A stretch of 40,233 bases of DNA from Candidatus Cloacimonadota bacterium (GCA_023228285.1 JALOBM010000017.1:1-40233), one strand, 5' to 3'. Shown: positions 1-9,442, numbered from the stretch's first letter. The notes: generated from the letters alone by a model not told the origin. Translations and numbers: made by a program.

Positions 1-40
1 GCTCACTCGATGATAACTCGATGATATCAGGTTCGGCACT
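1..40 (+). repeat. Dispersed intergenic palindromic repeat, copy A (truncated by window edge)
   Basis: Right-hand part of an approximately 75-bp repeat that recurs at 9108, 22512 and (inverted) 32201. This copy carries the core CACTCGATGAT at 4-14, then CTCGATGATATC, and ends in GTTCGGCACT at 31-40. That end is the reverse complement of AGTGCCGAAC, which begins copy B, so the intact element has terminal inverted repeats. The left half lies outside the window. Confidence 0.8.
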
Positions 41-280
41 CTATAAAACCCAAAGAATGCACGGAGTAACAAGAAACCTATGCAAAGCTGGATATCCATT
101 CATAATAACGATAAGTTTATCCGTAATTTAACACTGTGAATGCTGCTTATTCTGCTCATTATTCCAGTGATCTACTCCATTGTGGATTCGTTTTTTGGAA
201 AACTGGGCTTGACCAGATTCAGGGAGCACAAAAAGTTTACCGAAGTAATGGAATGCAAAACGGAAGATAAAGGAGAACAA

Positions 281-808
281 ATGCTGACTTATATGAACTG
301 GGTGAACAGCTGGCCTATCATCAGCGCAATGATACAGTTTGCCATATTGGGAACCTTGGGCGAGATCGTGTCCAAGTGGATTATCCAAAAGAACTTCAAG
401 TACCCATTCGGATTATGGCTTACTCTGAGGAAGATGCTGGTCTGGGCTCTGCTCGCTGTCGGTATTAAATATGCTTTCAAAGGCTTTGGTGGATTCCTGC
501 AGACTCTTATTGATTCCAGTATGTGGCCCCGCTTTGCAGAAGGTAGTTTTGGCCAGGCTTTCTCGCTGTCGGTACTGATGAACCTGCAGTTTGGTCCCAC
601 AATGGTTATTATGCATAGAGTGTTGGACAACATCCCTGAAAAAGTAAAGAACTGGAATAATATGGATAAGAGCATGTATAGTCTGCTCTGGTTCTGGATC
701 CCGGCGCACACTGTCACTTTCATGATGCCGGATATGCTCCGGATGGGTTTGGCAGCTGTGTGGTCAGTGGCTTTGGGACTTATTCTTGGATTCTACAACC
801 GAAAATAG
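281..808 (+). CDS. Mpv17/PMP22-like integral membrane protein
   Basis: A 175-residue hydrophobic protein with about four membrane segments. Three landmarks of the Mpv17/PMP22 family appear in the right order. First, an N-terminal helix with a Pro after the first aromatic residues and the pattern G-x-L-G-E-I-V-S-K. Second, a central FGPTMVIMHRVLDNIP, which parallels the family's GP...WYxxLD...P block. Third, a C-terminal W-x-P-x-x-x-x-x-F-x-x-x-P-x-x-x-R block followed by a Trp-containing helix. Length matches the family (about 176). The frame is open from an ATG at 140, but only the ATG at 281 has a good ribosome site (AGGAG at 271-275), and family alignment also favours it. The gene overlaps comEC by 23 bases, so the two are probably co-translated. 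Mpv17 is best known from eukaryotic organelles, where it behaves as a small channel. The role here is unknown. Confidence 0.7.
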   Translation: MLTYMNWVNSWPIISAMIQFAILGTLGEIVSKWIIQKNFKYPFGLWLTLRKMLVWALLAVGIKYAFKGFGGFLQTLIDSSMWPRFAEGSFGQAFSLSVLMNLQFGPTMVIMHRVLDNIPEKVKNWNNMDKSMYSLLWFWIPAHTVTFMMPDMLRMGLAAVWSVALGLILGFYNRK

Positions 809-3062
809 TAGCACAATACATCAAAACCGGCTACCCAGCCCAATGCTTTGGCCTGTAGTCTTTTGGGTAGCTGGCATCATCGTGGGGCATCATCTGCAAG
901 TTCCAATTGTGGGTGTTGTGCTATCTGCGATGGGACTCGCTTTTGCAGCATTGGCATTGAAGAGTCTGCGCTCTGTGGTGATATTAATGCTCTTCTTTAG
1001 CTTCGGGATTCTACGCTATGAGGGAAGCAAAAAAGAAGACTCTGGACTCATCGACATCTTGAATACAAAGACCGAACTGCAGCAGAGGATGCAATACCGG
1101 GTCGACACCAAACTGGGTGATAATGTGTTTCAGGCGTCTTTGATGAAGATCGCGGACTTCGAGGTCTCTGAAAAAGTGCTCTTGTATCACTCCAATGAGC
1201 TGGATGTAGGACACAGCTACTCCTCACTATCAATGCTGGAACCAAGCCTCAGTGATCCCTTGTTGGACATCTATCCGCAACGCTTCAAAGCAGTGTTACG
1301 CCCTGTCCTGCCACCAGAGGATCTCAGTGTGAAGTTCAAACCCAATCTGGTTTCAAGGGTGCGAACGCAATTGCAAGAGCGGATGGATAGGTATTTTGGC
1401 GCATATTCACCTTTGGCGAAAGCTTTAGTGCTGAGTGATACCAATTTCAAGCGAGAGCATCGGCTGGAACTGAGCCGGGCAGGCATCACACATCTGATAG
1501 TGGTGAGCGGTCTTCATGTAATGATGCTGAGTATGATCTTTATGACTATTCTGCGGCTTTTCTTCCCTTTACGTCCAGCGGAGGGTTTGTTCATGATTTT
1601 TCTGCTCTTTTTTGCAGCATTGAACAACTGGGCTCCGCCCATACTCCGCGCCATGCTGATGATAGATTTGCTGATCCTATCCCGCTGGCTTTCCCGTCAC
1701 CTGGGAGCGGCGCAGAATCTCTCAGTCTCTTTGTTTGTCATCACACTCATCAATCCTGCCGAATTGTTTCAACTGGGCTTGCAACTCTCTTTCCTCAGCG
1801 TTGCTTTGATCGTCTTTGCCTTACCGCAGATTAGGCACAATGGGCGATCGGTGCTGCGCAGAACTGCAGTAACCCTGTCTAACTACATGCTAGTTAGTTT
1901 CGTAGTGGGCTTGGGAATTGCGCCTTTGACCCTGTATTATTTCGGGACAGCCTCACTGAACGGTATTTTGGCCAATCTTCTGGGGATTCCTTTGATGACT
2001 CTGCTGCTGGCATTATCCATCATCGTTCTGCTGTTTCCCTTTGGTGTTTTCATCTGTGTTTTCAAGGTTATAGCCGACATCTGGCAATACTGGACTGATA
2101 TCTGCGCACAACTCCCCTTCTTTATCGAAGGATACTGGGTGTCTCTGGCTCAAGCGTTGGCAGCAGGATTATTTGTCTTTCTGCTAATCTTGCTGATAAA
2201 GGGACGTTTCCGGTTGCTTCTTAAAGTGTCGCTTCCGCTGGTATTGTTGGTGTTGGTTCTGTTGTTACTACCTGCATACCACAAGGATGAGGTAATCTTT
2301 TTCAATGCGGGAGTAGCAGATTGCAGCTTGATCTTCGACGACTTGGGGCATTCATTGATGATAGATACCGGGGGCGTTCCCGGTTCCCGGGCGGAAACCG
2401 ACATGAGTGAGGATAGTAAGGGTGAATCCTGGATGCAAAAGAAGCTATTGATATGGCTGGCTCGAAACCGGATCCGCACTTTGGACTATCTGCTCGTCAC
2501 TCATTTACACACAGATCATGCTGGAGGTTTAAGCGCCATATTAAGTAACCTGAATGTGAAGAACCTGATAATCTCTAAACAAGATCTGGACAGTGATGTA
2601 TGGCAGAGCTTAGCCCCGCATCTGAGTCTGGAAGATACCAATATTGTATGCATCACTGATACTATGAGCATCACTATGGGTAATGGCCGTCTGAAGATTC
2701 TCCATCCCGATTCCCAGTTTACCGATGCCGAGATGAACAATCAATCCGTAGTCTGTCGATACGATACCGATGCGCTTAGTTTTCTCTTTACCGGAGATAT
2801 CGAAAAGGAAGCAGAAGATTGGTTGCTTCAGCATTATCCTGCTGAACTCAAAGCCGACATTCTGAAGGTGGCTCATCATGGCTCTCGGGGTTCTTCTTCG
2901 ACTGCCTTTCTGGATACAGTCAAGCCGATTGAGGCTGTATTTCCCAGCTCTAAACGCAATGTCTATGGTTTTCCTCATCCAGATGTTGTCCATCGCATGA
3001 ATAATGCTGGCACTATGCTGCGCTACACCTACAACGGCTCTATTCGGTACCGCACCAGATAA
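786..3062 (+). CDS. comEC: ComEC/Rec2-family DNA internalization channel protein
   Basis: A 758-residue ComEC-type protein, thought to carry single-stranded transforming DNA across the inner membrane. N-terminal helices and a soluble insert come first. The polytopic competence domain follows at about 200-500, including the conserved stretch around SGLHVMMLSMIF. The C-terminal metallo-beta-lactamase-like domain begins near residue 505. It has an intact metal site HLHTDH at 573-578, FTGD and the AHHGS motif, so the putative nuclease domain looks functional. The first codon is uncertain. A TTG at 786 lies inside the upstream gene, giving translational coupling; the first ATG in frame is at 843, and neither has a strong ribosome site. 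The length is typical of full-length ComEC. No other competence genes are nearby. Confidence 0.92.
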   Translation: MDSTTENSSTIHQNRLPSPMLWPVVFWVAGIIVGHHLQVPIVGVVLSAMGLAFAALALKSLRSVVILMLFFSFGILRYEGSKKEDSGLIDILNTKTELQQRMQYRVDTKLGDNVFQASLMKIADFEVSEKVLLYHSNELDVGHSYSSLSMLEPSLSDPLLDIYPQRFKAVLRPVLPPEDLSVKFKPNLVSRVRTQLQERMDRYFGAYSPLAKALVLSDTNFKREHRLELSRAGITHLIVVSGLHVMMLSMIFMTILRLFFPLRPAEGLFMIFLLFFAALNNWAPPILRAMLMIDLLILSRWLSRHLGAAQNLSVSLFVITLINPAELFQLGLQLSFLSVALIVFALPQIRHNGRSVLRRTAVTLSNYMLVSFVVGLGIAPLTLYYFGTASLNGILANLLGIPLMTLLLALSIIVLLFPFGVFICVFKVIADIWQYWTDICAQLPFFIEGYWVSLAQALAAGLFVFLLILLIKGRFRLLLKVSLPLVLLVLVLLLLPAYHKDEVIFFNAGVADCSLIFDDLGHSLMIDTGGVPGSRAETDMSEDSKGESWMQKKLLIWLARNRIRTLDYLLVTHLHTDHAGGLSAILSNLNVKNLIISKQDLDSDVWQSLAPHLSLEDTNIVCITDTMSITMGNGRLKILHPDSQFTDAEMNNQSVVCRYDTDALSFLFTGDIEKEAEDWLLQHYPAELKADILKVAHHGSRGSSSTAFLDTVKPIEAVFPSSKRNVYGFPHPDVVHRMNNAGTMLRYTYNGSIRYRTR

Positions 3063-3077
3063 GCTCGCCATATCAAA

Positions 3078-3103
3078 AAGCCCCACCATAGTAAGTGGGG
3101 CTT
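3078..3103 (-). terminator. Intrinsic terminator for the 3128-6169 gene
   Basis: Perfect 9-bp stem AAGCCCCAC / GTGGGGCTT with an 8-base loop. Read on the minus strand, the stem runs directly into a T-tract (the A-run at 3075-3079 on the plus strand). It lies just past the stop of the minus-strand gene and between two convergent genes. The plus-strand side lacks a T-tract, so it may only weakly stop comEC transcripts. Confidence 0.8.
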
Positions 3104-3127
3104 CCAATGTACCTGCAAAAGGCAGGA

Positions 3128-6100
3128 TTATTTCATCAGGGTTATTTTCCTCATAGTATCGAATCCCGGAGCTCTCATCTTCAACAGATAAGAACCGGTG
3201 GCTACTGATCTGCCGCTTGCGTCTTTACCGTCCCACACTGCTTTGTAGGAAGCGGAAGCTTTGGTTTCAGAGACCAGCGTGCGTATTTTCTGACCCTTTG
3301 TGTTGTAAATCTCCAGGCTCACCGGACCGGCCTCGGCGATTTCGTACGCTATCGTAATGGAAGGATTGAAGGGATTGGGGTAAGCATTTTTCAATGTAGT
3401 AACCAAAATCACTTCCGGAGTGGGTTCTTCAGAGATGGCTATTGCTACTTTTATGGAATTGGTGTAGGTGGAAACGCCATCTATATCCTGTATTTGCAGC
3501 CAATAGTAATACTCACCAGGCTGAGGAATGCTGATATCTGTATACACGTAGCTAGTTGTAGTTGAAGTATTGGTGGCATCGATGAGAGGGCTCACCATTT
3601 CAGCTTGATCCAGATTGTTCTCCAGGCTGCGCAATACGTAGAAACCCTGTACGCCGGTTTCACTTTGAGTAGTCCAATTGATTCTGACCTTGGAGTCGCT
3701 AACTACCGTGGCACTGAAACTGGAAAGAACCACAGGCAGAGTTTGCCCGGAAATGTCATTTGTGATCATCTCCAAGCTGTATCCTGCTTTACCATTGTTC
3801 TTCATGGCGTCTATTGTGATGGTGAAGGTTTTGGCACTTGTGTTGATTCCGCCAGCGCCGAGAGATATCAAGGATCCGCCGTTGATTCTGTATCCAATGT
3901 CGGTGGGATCGTATCCTAATCCAGCGTAGGACATAGTAAACGTACCCACGCCTATACTTTGGTTATCAAACTCCAGCAGATAACGCAGACCTTCGGGAGC
4001 GGTACCGATACTTACGGTTACGTTCACCACATCGTTTGTGCCGGATGTGAAGCTTGCCGGATCGATGGTTAAAGCTGGATTAACAGCACCTAATGCGCCT
4101 AGTGTAACGGCTACGGGATCGCTGGTATTGATCTCTATGCTACCGGTTCCTGATCCCGTCTGCTCGGTGGATACTTGCTGAGTAGCAGAATATTCACCGT
4201 ATTCGTTATCGGCGTCTTTGCTCCTCATGCGGACATAATAGGCGGTATCTTCGGTCAGGCCGGTTATCAAGTGTGATGTCACAGATGCATCGATAGCCTT
4301 GTTCTCATAACCAGTTACGAAGCTAGAGAAGGTGTCGCTTGTGGACATATCCAGGCTGTAGCCTGTAGCTCCGTCCACAGCGTTCCAAATGAGCCGTATA
4401 GTGGTGACGGTAGTGGTAGCGGCCAACATTACAGGAGCAGCAATGGGCTCTTCATCGAGAGTGACTGTCACTACATAAGTACTGCTGGAACCATCACTGG
4501 CGCTAAGTACATAGCTGAGCGGAGTGCTGAAGTTGTTGACGGTAACTCCGCTAGATTGTGTGTTTGAGCCAATTTTCACTGTGATACTTGTGGGAACCGC
4601 GAAGGTGGCTACCAGATTTGTGAGATTGGTGTCATAAGGCACCAGCAGGTCAATGGTCCGGACATCGTGATCGATCACACCAGTTACGCTTAAGGCAGTA
4701 AAGGCAAAAGAGCTAAAGCCCATGGGAGTAGCGCCCACGTTGATGCTTTGAGGATCTTCTATAACGGTATTATCGTAATCTGCTACAACATAGTAGGAAT
4801 ATGAACTTCCATTTAGAGCTGCAGTATCGGTGTATGAATATGCACCCTTACCTGCACTGTAGTCCACTTGGGTAAGCAAGCTACTGTTGCGGTATATGAT
4901 AAATGCATCCAGCCTTGAAGTGGGCTGCAAGCCGTTTGGCGCATCCCAGGTAAGTGTTACCCGGTTGTTTCCCACAGATTCACAGGCAAAATTCTTGATG
5001 GGATTGTTCGTAAAGTCTATCATGAAACCGGTTGGAGTAGTAAGTGCGTTGGTCTGTCCCTCCATCTGATCTGCGGGGATGGTTACACGCAGAGTCCCAG
5101 TGTTCAGTATGGAAGCATTGTGCTCATGATACACGGCATTACCGCTTATGCCAAACCGAATCTGAGTAGTTGAGACACGGGTGATGCTTCCTACCGCCAG
5201 TCCTGTGGGAAGGTTGCTAACCGTTATTCCGCTAACACTGGATTTGAACTGACCATTACTGATATTTACTATTATCTCTCCAGCAAGGCTGCCGTCGTTG
5301 TTGCCGTTTTCATTCAGCAGATTCGTAGATGCGTCTATGGATATGGTGGAACCTTGCATGATCTGATTTGTAGCTGGGCTAAATGCAGGCTCGCCTTGCA
5401 ATACTCCGGTGAGTGCAAAAGGGATCACTCTCAACTTCAGGAATCTGCCCAAATCGTCATCAGTAATGGTGTAAGACAAACTGTTGGCACCAACAATGGC
5501 TACATAATATCCACTGGGATTAGCTTCAGTGGAACGCATCCATTGGATGGTCGTGCTTCCCGTATCCTCTAAGTCATTATCAGCATCATAATAGCCATAG
5601 TTTCCAGTCAATGTCTGTCCCACCCTGGGGACATCAGGTGGATTCACAAGAGATACTGTTGCTGTGGGTGCAGTGTTTGTATCCAGTGTGATATAGCCAT
5701 AATCTCCTGTTGAATACACTATGGAACTTAGGACGGTATTGAACATCCCATCATCACCATAGATCTGAGTGCGAACCTTGAAACTGTTCATCCCAGTAGG
5801 CGGCTCAGGTAGCACGAAAGTCAATGATCTGGTAATGTGTACGCCATTGACTACCGTTTGATCGACGAAAGTGTTGGTTGTAACATCTGTAGTAGTCGAC
5901 GATCCGGTGCCATTTTGTCCTGAATACCAGTAGATACGAATCTTATTCAGATTTGTTGATCCCAACGAAGCACCCTGGATCAATCCTTCGATTTCATCAA
6001 ACTCACTGAGTGTGAAGTTGTAAGTAACGGTTATAGTATCCCCTGGTCTGGCTAATTGAGGGCTACTGTCATCTGTAGATAAACTTGCTGTTATCAAGCT

Positions 6101-6169
6101 GATACCGGCTCCAAAAGCCATTACAGTGAACAGCCCAAAGACAAGCAAAGTTAATAATCTCTTGCACAT
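3128..6169 (-). CDS. Large secreted multidomain beta-sandwich protein with C-terminal sorting-type domain
   Basis: A 1013-residue protein with an N-terminal signal peptide (hydrophobic core about 5-21). It is built almost wholly of beta-sandwich modules. These are an Ig-like (A9/AIR9-type) segment near 165-270, a fibronectin-III-like module near 391-475, a repeat-like sandwich near 483-570, a second FN3 at about 575-670, and an FN3-like block opening LPVVLSSFSA at about 810-905. The last 90 residues form the FlgD-like/Por-type tail (YPNPFNPSITI, YNTKGQKIRTL, ending ITLMK). No catalytic motif was found, so an adhesive or structural surface role is inferred. GGAGG sits 7 bases before the ATG. 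A promoter (6267-6294) and a terminator (3078-3103) flank it, so it is monocistronic. It shares the tail with the genes at 6719, 10394 and 13104. Confidence 0.85.
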   Translation of the reverse strand: MCKRLLTLLVFGLFTVMAFGAGISLITASLSTDDSSPQLARPGDTITVTYNFTLSEFDEIEGLIQGASLGSTNLNKIRIYWYSGQNGTGSSTTTDVTTNTFVDQTVVNGVHITRSLTFVLPEPPTGMNSFKVRTQIYGDDGMFNTVLSSIVYSTGDYGYITLDTNTAPTATVSLVNPPDVPRVGQTLTGNYGYYDADNDLEDTGSTTIQWMRSTEANPSGYYVAIVGANSLSYTITDDDLGRFLKLRVIPFALTGVLQGEPAFSPATNQIMQGSTISIDASTNLLNENGNNDGSLAGEIIVNISNGQFKSSVSGITVSNLPTGLAVGSITRVSTTQIRFGISGNAVYHEHNASILNTGTLRVTIPADQMEGQTNALTTPTGFMIDFTNNPIKNFACESVGNNRVTLTWDAPNGLQPTSRLDAFIIYRNSSLLTQVDYSAGKGAYSYTDTAALNGSSYSYYVVADYDNTVIEDPQSINVGATPMGFSSFAFTALSVTGVIDHDVRTIDLLVPYDTNLTNLVATFAVPTSITVKIGSNTQSSGVTVNNFSTPLSYVLSASDGSSSTYVVTVTLDEEPIAAPVMLAATTTVTTIRLIWNAVDGATGYSLDMSTSDTFSSFVTGYENKAIDASVTSHLITGLTEDTAYYVRMRSKDADNEYGEYSATQQVSTEQTGSGTGSIEINTSDPVAVTLGALGAVNPALTIDPASFTSGTNDVVNVTVSIGTAPEGLRYLLEFDNQSIGVGTFTMSYAGLGYDPTDIGYRINGGSLISLGAGGINTSAKTFTITIDAMKNNGKAGYSLEMITNDISGQTLPVVLSSFSATVVSDSKVRINWTTQSETGVQGFYVLRSLENNLDQAEMVSPLIDATNTSTTTSYVYTDISIPQPGEYYYWLQIQDIDGVSTYTNSIKVAIAISEEPTPEVILVTTLKNAYPNPFNPSITIAYEIAEAGPVSLEIYNTKGQKIRTLVSETKASASYKAVWDGKDASGRSVATGSYLLKMRAPGFDTMRKITLMK

Positions 6170-6266
6170 AATATTCCTCCAAGAATGTAATTTTGCATTT
6201 ATACTCTACTCGTTTCAACCTGGTCTTAAGCGCAATCCGAAAACCACTCTATCTATAATAATATCT

Positions 6267-6294
6267 ATAATAGCCAGAATGCCTTATTTGTCAA
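6267..6294 (-). promoter_or_regulatory. Sigma-70-type promoter for the 3128-6169 gene
   Basis: On the minus strand, a perfect -35 TTGACA (6289-6294) and a -10 TATTAT (6267-6272) are separated by 16 bases. This leaves an untranslated leader of about 90 bases ending in the GGAGG ribosome site. Confidence 0.65.
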
Positions 6295-6675
6295 GCAAAA
6301 AAGGCAGATTACGAATGTGGATAAATAGGTGTTGATATCTTTCAACATCACTAATGAATATTCCTGCGATCCTCCAGAAATAAGGTTACAATAAGCTTTC
6401 CATACCATCATGTTTATATTACTATAATAGATATGGGCTTATGTGATTTACATCGTCCAAAATGCATTTGTCGTGCCTGCTGATATCGATATTTGTTAAT
6501 TTTCTTCTATTCCTGGTGTTGAAAAGATTCTACATTATTCCGATGTCTCACCCAGCAGTTAACAAGGGCATTATCCCACAAGCAGTGAGACCGATAGCTG
6601 ACGTTTCGTCAATCACCCAATATACTTTGCAATACCTATCCATTCCCTGCCATCATAGTACTCTTCACACAAAAA

Positions 6676-6697
6676 AGTCCCGCTTGTGGGCGGGACT
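6676..6697 (-). terminator. Intrinsic terminator for the C10 peptidase gene at 6719-9004
   Basis: Perfect 8-bp stem AGTCCCGC / GCGGGACT with a 6-base loop, followed on the minus strand by a T-run (A-run at 6671-6675 on the plus strand). It starts about 20 bases past the stop codon. Confidence 0.85.
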
Positions 6698-6718
6698 AAT
6701 GTGGATCGGCGGTCTGTT

Positions 6719-9004
6719 CTATTTCATCAAGCTAATTTTTTTACTAAGTGTATTGTGTTTACTGCTTACTCTCAGCAGATAAACTCCAGTTCCCACGCTG
6801 CTGCCCCGCGCATTTATGCCATTCCACACGAAGCTGTGTTCACCGGCGCCAAGATATCCAGTATGCAGATCATATACTTTTTGTCCTTTCATATTGTAGA
6901 TGGCGGCATCCACGTTTTGTGCTTCCGGATTATTCAAATAGATGGTTGTAGTTGGGTTAAAGGGATTTGGGTAACTCTTCAGCACAATATTGAGTGGGCT
7001 GACGTCGTCTTCGTTTGCCGTAATCGGAGAAAGAATGACGAAACCATTTCTGATGTTTGTGATCTGTGTTTCGTTCATGTAGAAATTGCTGAAGGTAACG
7101 GGTACCATCTCTATTTGGCTAGTATTTCCGATGCCCCTGAAGCTCAGTTTCATCAGAGGTAGAATGTCACCTCCGATTGACTGTTCTGAATCGCAGCTAA
7201 TGTGTAATACACCTGGTTCCAGAGTGTTTATGGTCACGTTATCGATCCCTTCCAGCAAGGTATCTTCACTGATGACATCAGCCAGTTCGACTTTTGTGCC
7301 GTCGAAATTGATCTGGTATTCAATGTGAGTTACATCCCAGGAAGGTGGTAGGTAGCTGCTTTCCATAAGCATTGTTCCCAGCTGATTGTAGCCCAGATGT
7401 ACTACATTGTTCACAGATATAGAAGTCTCTGCCAAAGTAGCGACGGGGGCTACAATGTCAATCAGGAGCGGATCCACATTTTGCAGATACTGCCCATTGT
7501 ATGCCATATCTACCTGCCCAAAATAGTAATTACCCGGATTCAAAGCTCTGAAGCGGAATTTGAAGAGATCTCCAGCTCCGGAGAGTGCCGTGCTTCCCGA
7601 CCACGTGATGTGCAGGTAACCGGTTTCTTCGTCATTTATTACTTGCATGTTTCCGCCTTCAGTCATAGTATCACTGAGATCATATTCGAGATACTGCATG
7701 GAGTTAGAATCGTAAAACAGGCTTAGCGATACACTGTTTACACCCCAACTTGCCAGCACCGGATAGGTGGCTAGTCTCAAGGTCAAAGGATCTCCCGCCA
7801 TGGGGATATTTGCTTTCAGTTGAATCCTGGGATCCGTAATGCTATAGTTTTCCGGGATGGTATTGATGATTGTGGCTTGATACAGGTTAAAATCGTAGCT
7901 GCCGGGACTGATGTCGTCCAGATAGAAGTATCCATTGTAAGATCCGCCCCAACCGAAGTTGAAATGGATGTAATCCGTGCCTTGATAGCCGTCGCAATTC
8001 CAGGCATGACCGGATGAGTTATTGGATCCGCTGTAATACAAAGGCGAGCCGTTGTCCAACTGCTCCCGCAACATGCTGAGCCAATTGCTTGTGCTGTAGT
8101 ACTGTTTCTGTTCATAAGCTGCATTTGGATAACGGAAATATTCCTGAAACGCGTTTTGTGCTTTCATTCCATTTGAGCCTGATCCATCCGGAGCAAAGCC
8201 CATTTCCACTCCCACTGCAGTGTGGTAGATCAAGGTGGCTATTGGGATGTTTGAGCTGCTGATCGCATTGGGCATCTCATCCCAAAGGTAAGTGGTGTTG
8301 CCATAGTTTACACTTTGATATCCGTAGCCGTAGGCATAATAGCTGGAATTACCCTCTCCTGTGATAGGTTTGTTCCAGTATTTCATCACCTGAGCCATAG
8401 CTGTCGCAACGCAACCGGCGTAAACCCTACCCCCGGGACCTGCGGCGTCTGCAGGGCACAATTCATTGTAAGGCCAATCCTGATTCCAATTTGTCTGAAT
8501 CAGGGGATTTACATCCCTGGTGCGGGGTAAGTTGCCAAAATCGTTTTCACCATATTCTCGCCAAAGACCGGAATTAGCTTCATTTTCTACTAAATTATCC
8601 CTTATATATCTGGTGTTTTGAGCATAGTAATCCAACCACATCAGGAAAGCGGGAGGCATGTCGTTCAGATCGTCGCAGGGGCTTGAAGAATACGCCAGAA
8701 CGGGAGGCATATTGCTGTCAGAAGAGACAAGCGTGAAAGCTCCATTATTGAAATGGATCAGATACAATTCCGGTTCTTCTTCAGGACTAAAATCTGTCCG
8801 CAAACTTTGGGACTTCAGAGTGCCACCCTGGAAACTTTTCATCTCCAACAACTGATAAGCTGAACCAGGTTGATGGTGTTGCATCCAGTTTTGCGCAACC
8901 GTAAGCGCTTGGTCAGGGCTGATGAATGATGCGCCAAGCCCCAAGCAAAACAGCAGCATTGCCGCGCACAATATGCAACTCTTCAGTCGGTTGAAATACG
9001 TCAT
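6719..9004 (-). CDS. Secreted C10 (streptopain-like) cysteine peptidase with C-terminal sorting-type domain
   Basis: A 761-residue secreted protease. A signal peptide (about 1-26) is followed by a Spi-type propeptide (FISPDQALTVAQNWM... to about 110). The C10 catalytic domain has Cys198 in YAGCVATAMAQV, His333 in SGHAWNCDGY, and the family hallmark FNFGWGGSYNGYF. Two beta-sandwich domains, possibly cohesin-like, fill about 390-670. The protein ends in the shared tail (SYPNPFNPTTTIYL, YNMKGQKVY, ending ISLMK). Both catalytic residues are intact, so it should be an active cysteine protease. GGAGG precedes the ATG. It has its own terminator and no co-transcribed neighbour. Role inferred: extracellular protein degradation, which suits an amino-acid fermenter. 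The family is clear; the identity of the middle domains is not. Confidence 0.88.
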   Translation of the reverse strand: MTYFNRLKSCILCAAMLLFCLGLGASFISPDQALTVAQNWMQHHQPGSAYQLLEMKSFQGGTLKSQSLRTDFSPEEEPELYLIHFNNGAFTLVSSDSNMPPVLAYSSSPCDDLNDMPPAFLMWLDYYAQNTRYIRDNLVENEANSGLWREYGENDFGNLPRTRDVNPLIQTNWNQDWPYNELCPADAAGPGGRVYAGCVATAMAQVMKYWNKPITGEGNSSYYAYGYGYQSVNYGNTTYLWDEMPNAISSSNIPIATLIYHTAVGVEMGFAPDGSGSNGMKAQNAFQEYFRYPNAAYEQKQYYSTSNWLSMLREQLDNGSPLYYSGSNNSSGHAWNCDGYQGTDYIHFNFGWGGSYNGYFYLDDISPGSYDFNLYQATIINTIPENYSITDPRIQLKANIPMAGDPLTLRLATYPVLASWGVNSVSLSLFYDSNSMQYLEYDLSDTMTEGGNMQVINDEETGYLHITWSGSTALSGAGDLFKFRFRALNPGNYYFGQVDMAYNGQYLQNVDPLLIDIVAPVATLAETSISVNNVVHLGYNQLGTMLMESSYLPPSWDVTHIEYQINFDGTKVELADVISEDTLLEGIDNVTINTLEPGVLHISCDSEQSIGGDILPLMKLSFRGIGNTSQIEMVPVTFSNFYMNETQITNIRNGFVILSPITANEDDVSPLNIVLKSYPNPFNPTTTIYLNNPEAQNVDAAIYNMKGQKVYDLHTGYLGAGEHSFVWNGINARGSSVGTGVYLLRVSSKHNTLSKKISLMK

Positions 9005-9107
9005 TAAGACCTCCTGATCTCATTGATATATACTTTCTACTACATAACAGTAATACAATATTTGAGCCAAAACGAAGATTATTCAGGGCATTCTCTCTTG
9101 ATTGAGC

Positions 9108-9176
9108 AGTGCCGAACTGGATATCATCGTGATATTATCGGGTCGTCACTCGATGATCACCCGATGATATCTGCTT
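9108..9176 (+). repeat. Dispersed intergenic palindromic repeat, copy B
   Basis: The element begins AGTGCCGAAC and contains TGGATATCATCG on the left. The central core CACTCGATGAT lies at 9147-9157, and CCGATGATATC is on the right. Left and right arms are roughly inverse complements, so it can fold into a long imperfect hairpin. Copy D (inverted, 32201-32275) aligns to it along about 66 bases. Confidence 0.8.
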
Positions 9177-9387
9177 TATATCCCGATGAAATGTAGGGCT
9201 GGGTATGTGCTAAAGCTCTGCCCGTAGAATACTAGCAGCATAAAAGGATGACTTGCGTTCGTGTTGACTATCTTTTGAATCATTGGTTGCAAGGCTATGC
9301 CTGAGAGTTTTCGGAGGATTGCCGTCGCAGTTGTTGATTAATTTCATCACATATCTGAGTGAAAAGCAAATGTTGGGGTTTTTACAC

Positions 9388-9415
9388 TTGACATAGGAAG
9401 CTCCATAAATACAAT
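9388..9415 (+). promoter_or_regulatory. Sigma-70-type promoter for the ROK gene
   Basis: -35 TTGACA (9388-9393) and -10 TACAAT (9410-9415), 16 bases apart. The expected start is about 20 bases before the ROK start codon. One of the best promoter matches in the window. Confidence 0.75.
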
Positions 9416-9442
9416 GTAAATATATAGGTTAAGGAGAGAACA

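Larger units (their letters stand above)
6170..6718. other. Gene-free intergenic region (550 bp)
   Basis: It holds the promoter of the 3128-6169 gene at 6267-6294 and the terminator of the 6719-9004 gene at 6676-6697. A small hairpin (TGTTGA/TCAACA) lies at about 6330-6348. An open frame on the plus strand (6462-6782) has no ribosome site and runs over the terminator and the 3' end of the opposing gene, so it is not called. The rest is AT-rich with no recognisable gene. Confidence 0.6.
9005..9442. other. Divergent intergenic region (438 bp)
   Basis: Separates the divergent peptidase gene and the ROK gene. It contains repeat copy B (9108-9176) and the ROK promoter (9388-9415). I see no gene in it and did not identify a clear promoter for the minus-strand peptidase. 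Confidence 0.6.

Noticed and set aside
6329..6343. 15-base match GTGTTGATATCTTTC repeated (inverted) at 40077-40091
   Set aside because: One exact 15-mer pair is expected by chance in 40 kb on two strands; not enough for an operator claim.
6462..6782. Plus-strand open frame of 106 codons with hydrophobic stretches
   Set aside because: No ribosome site; it crosses the terminator and the 3' end of the C10 peptidase gene.
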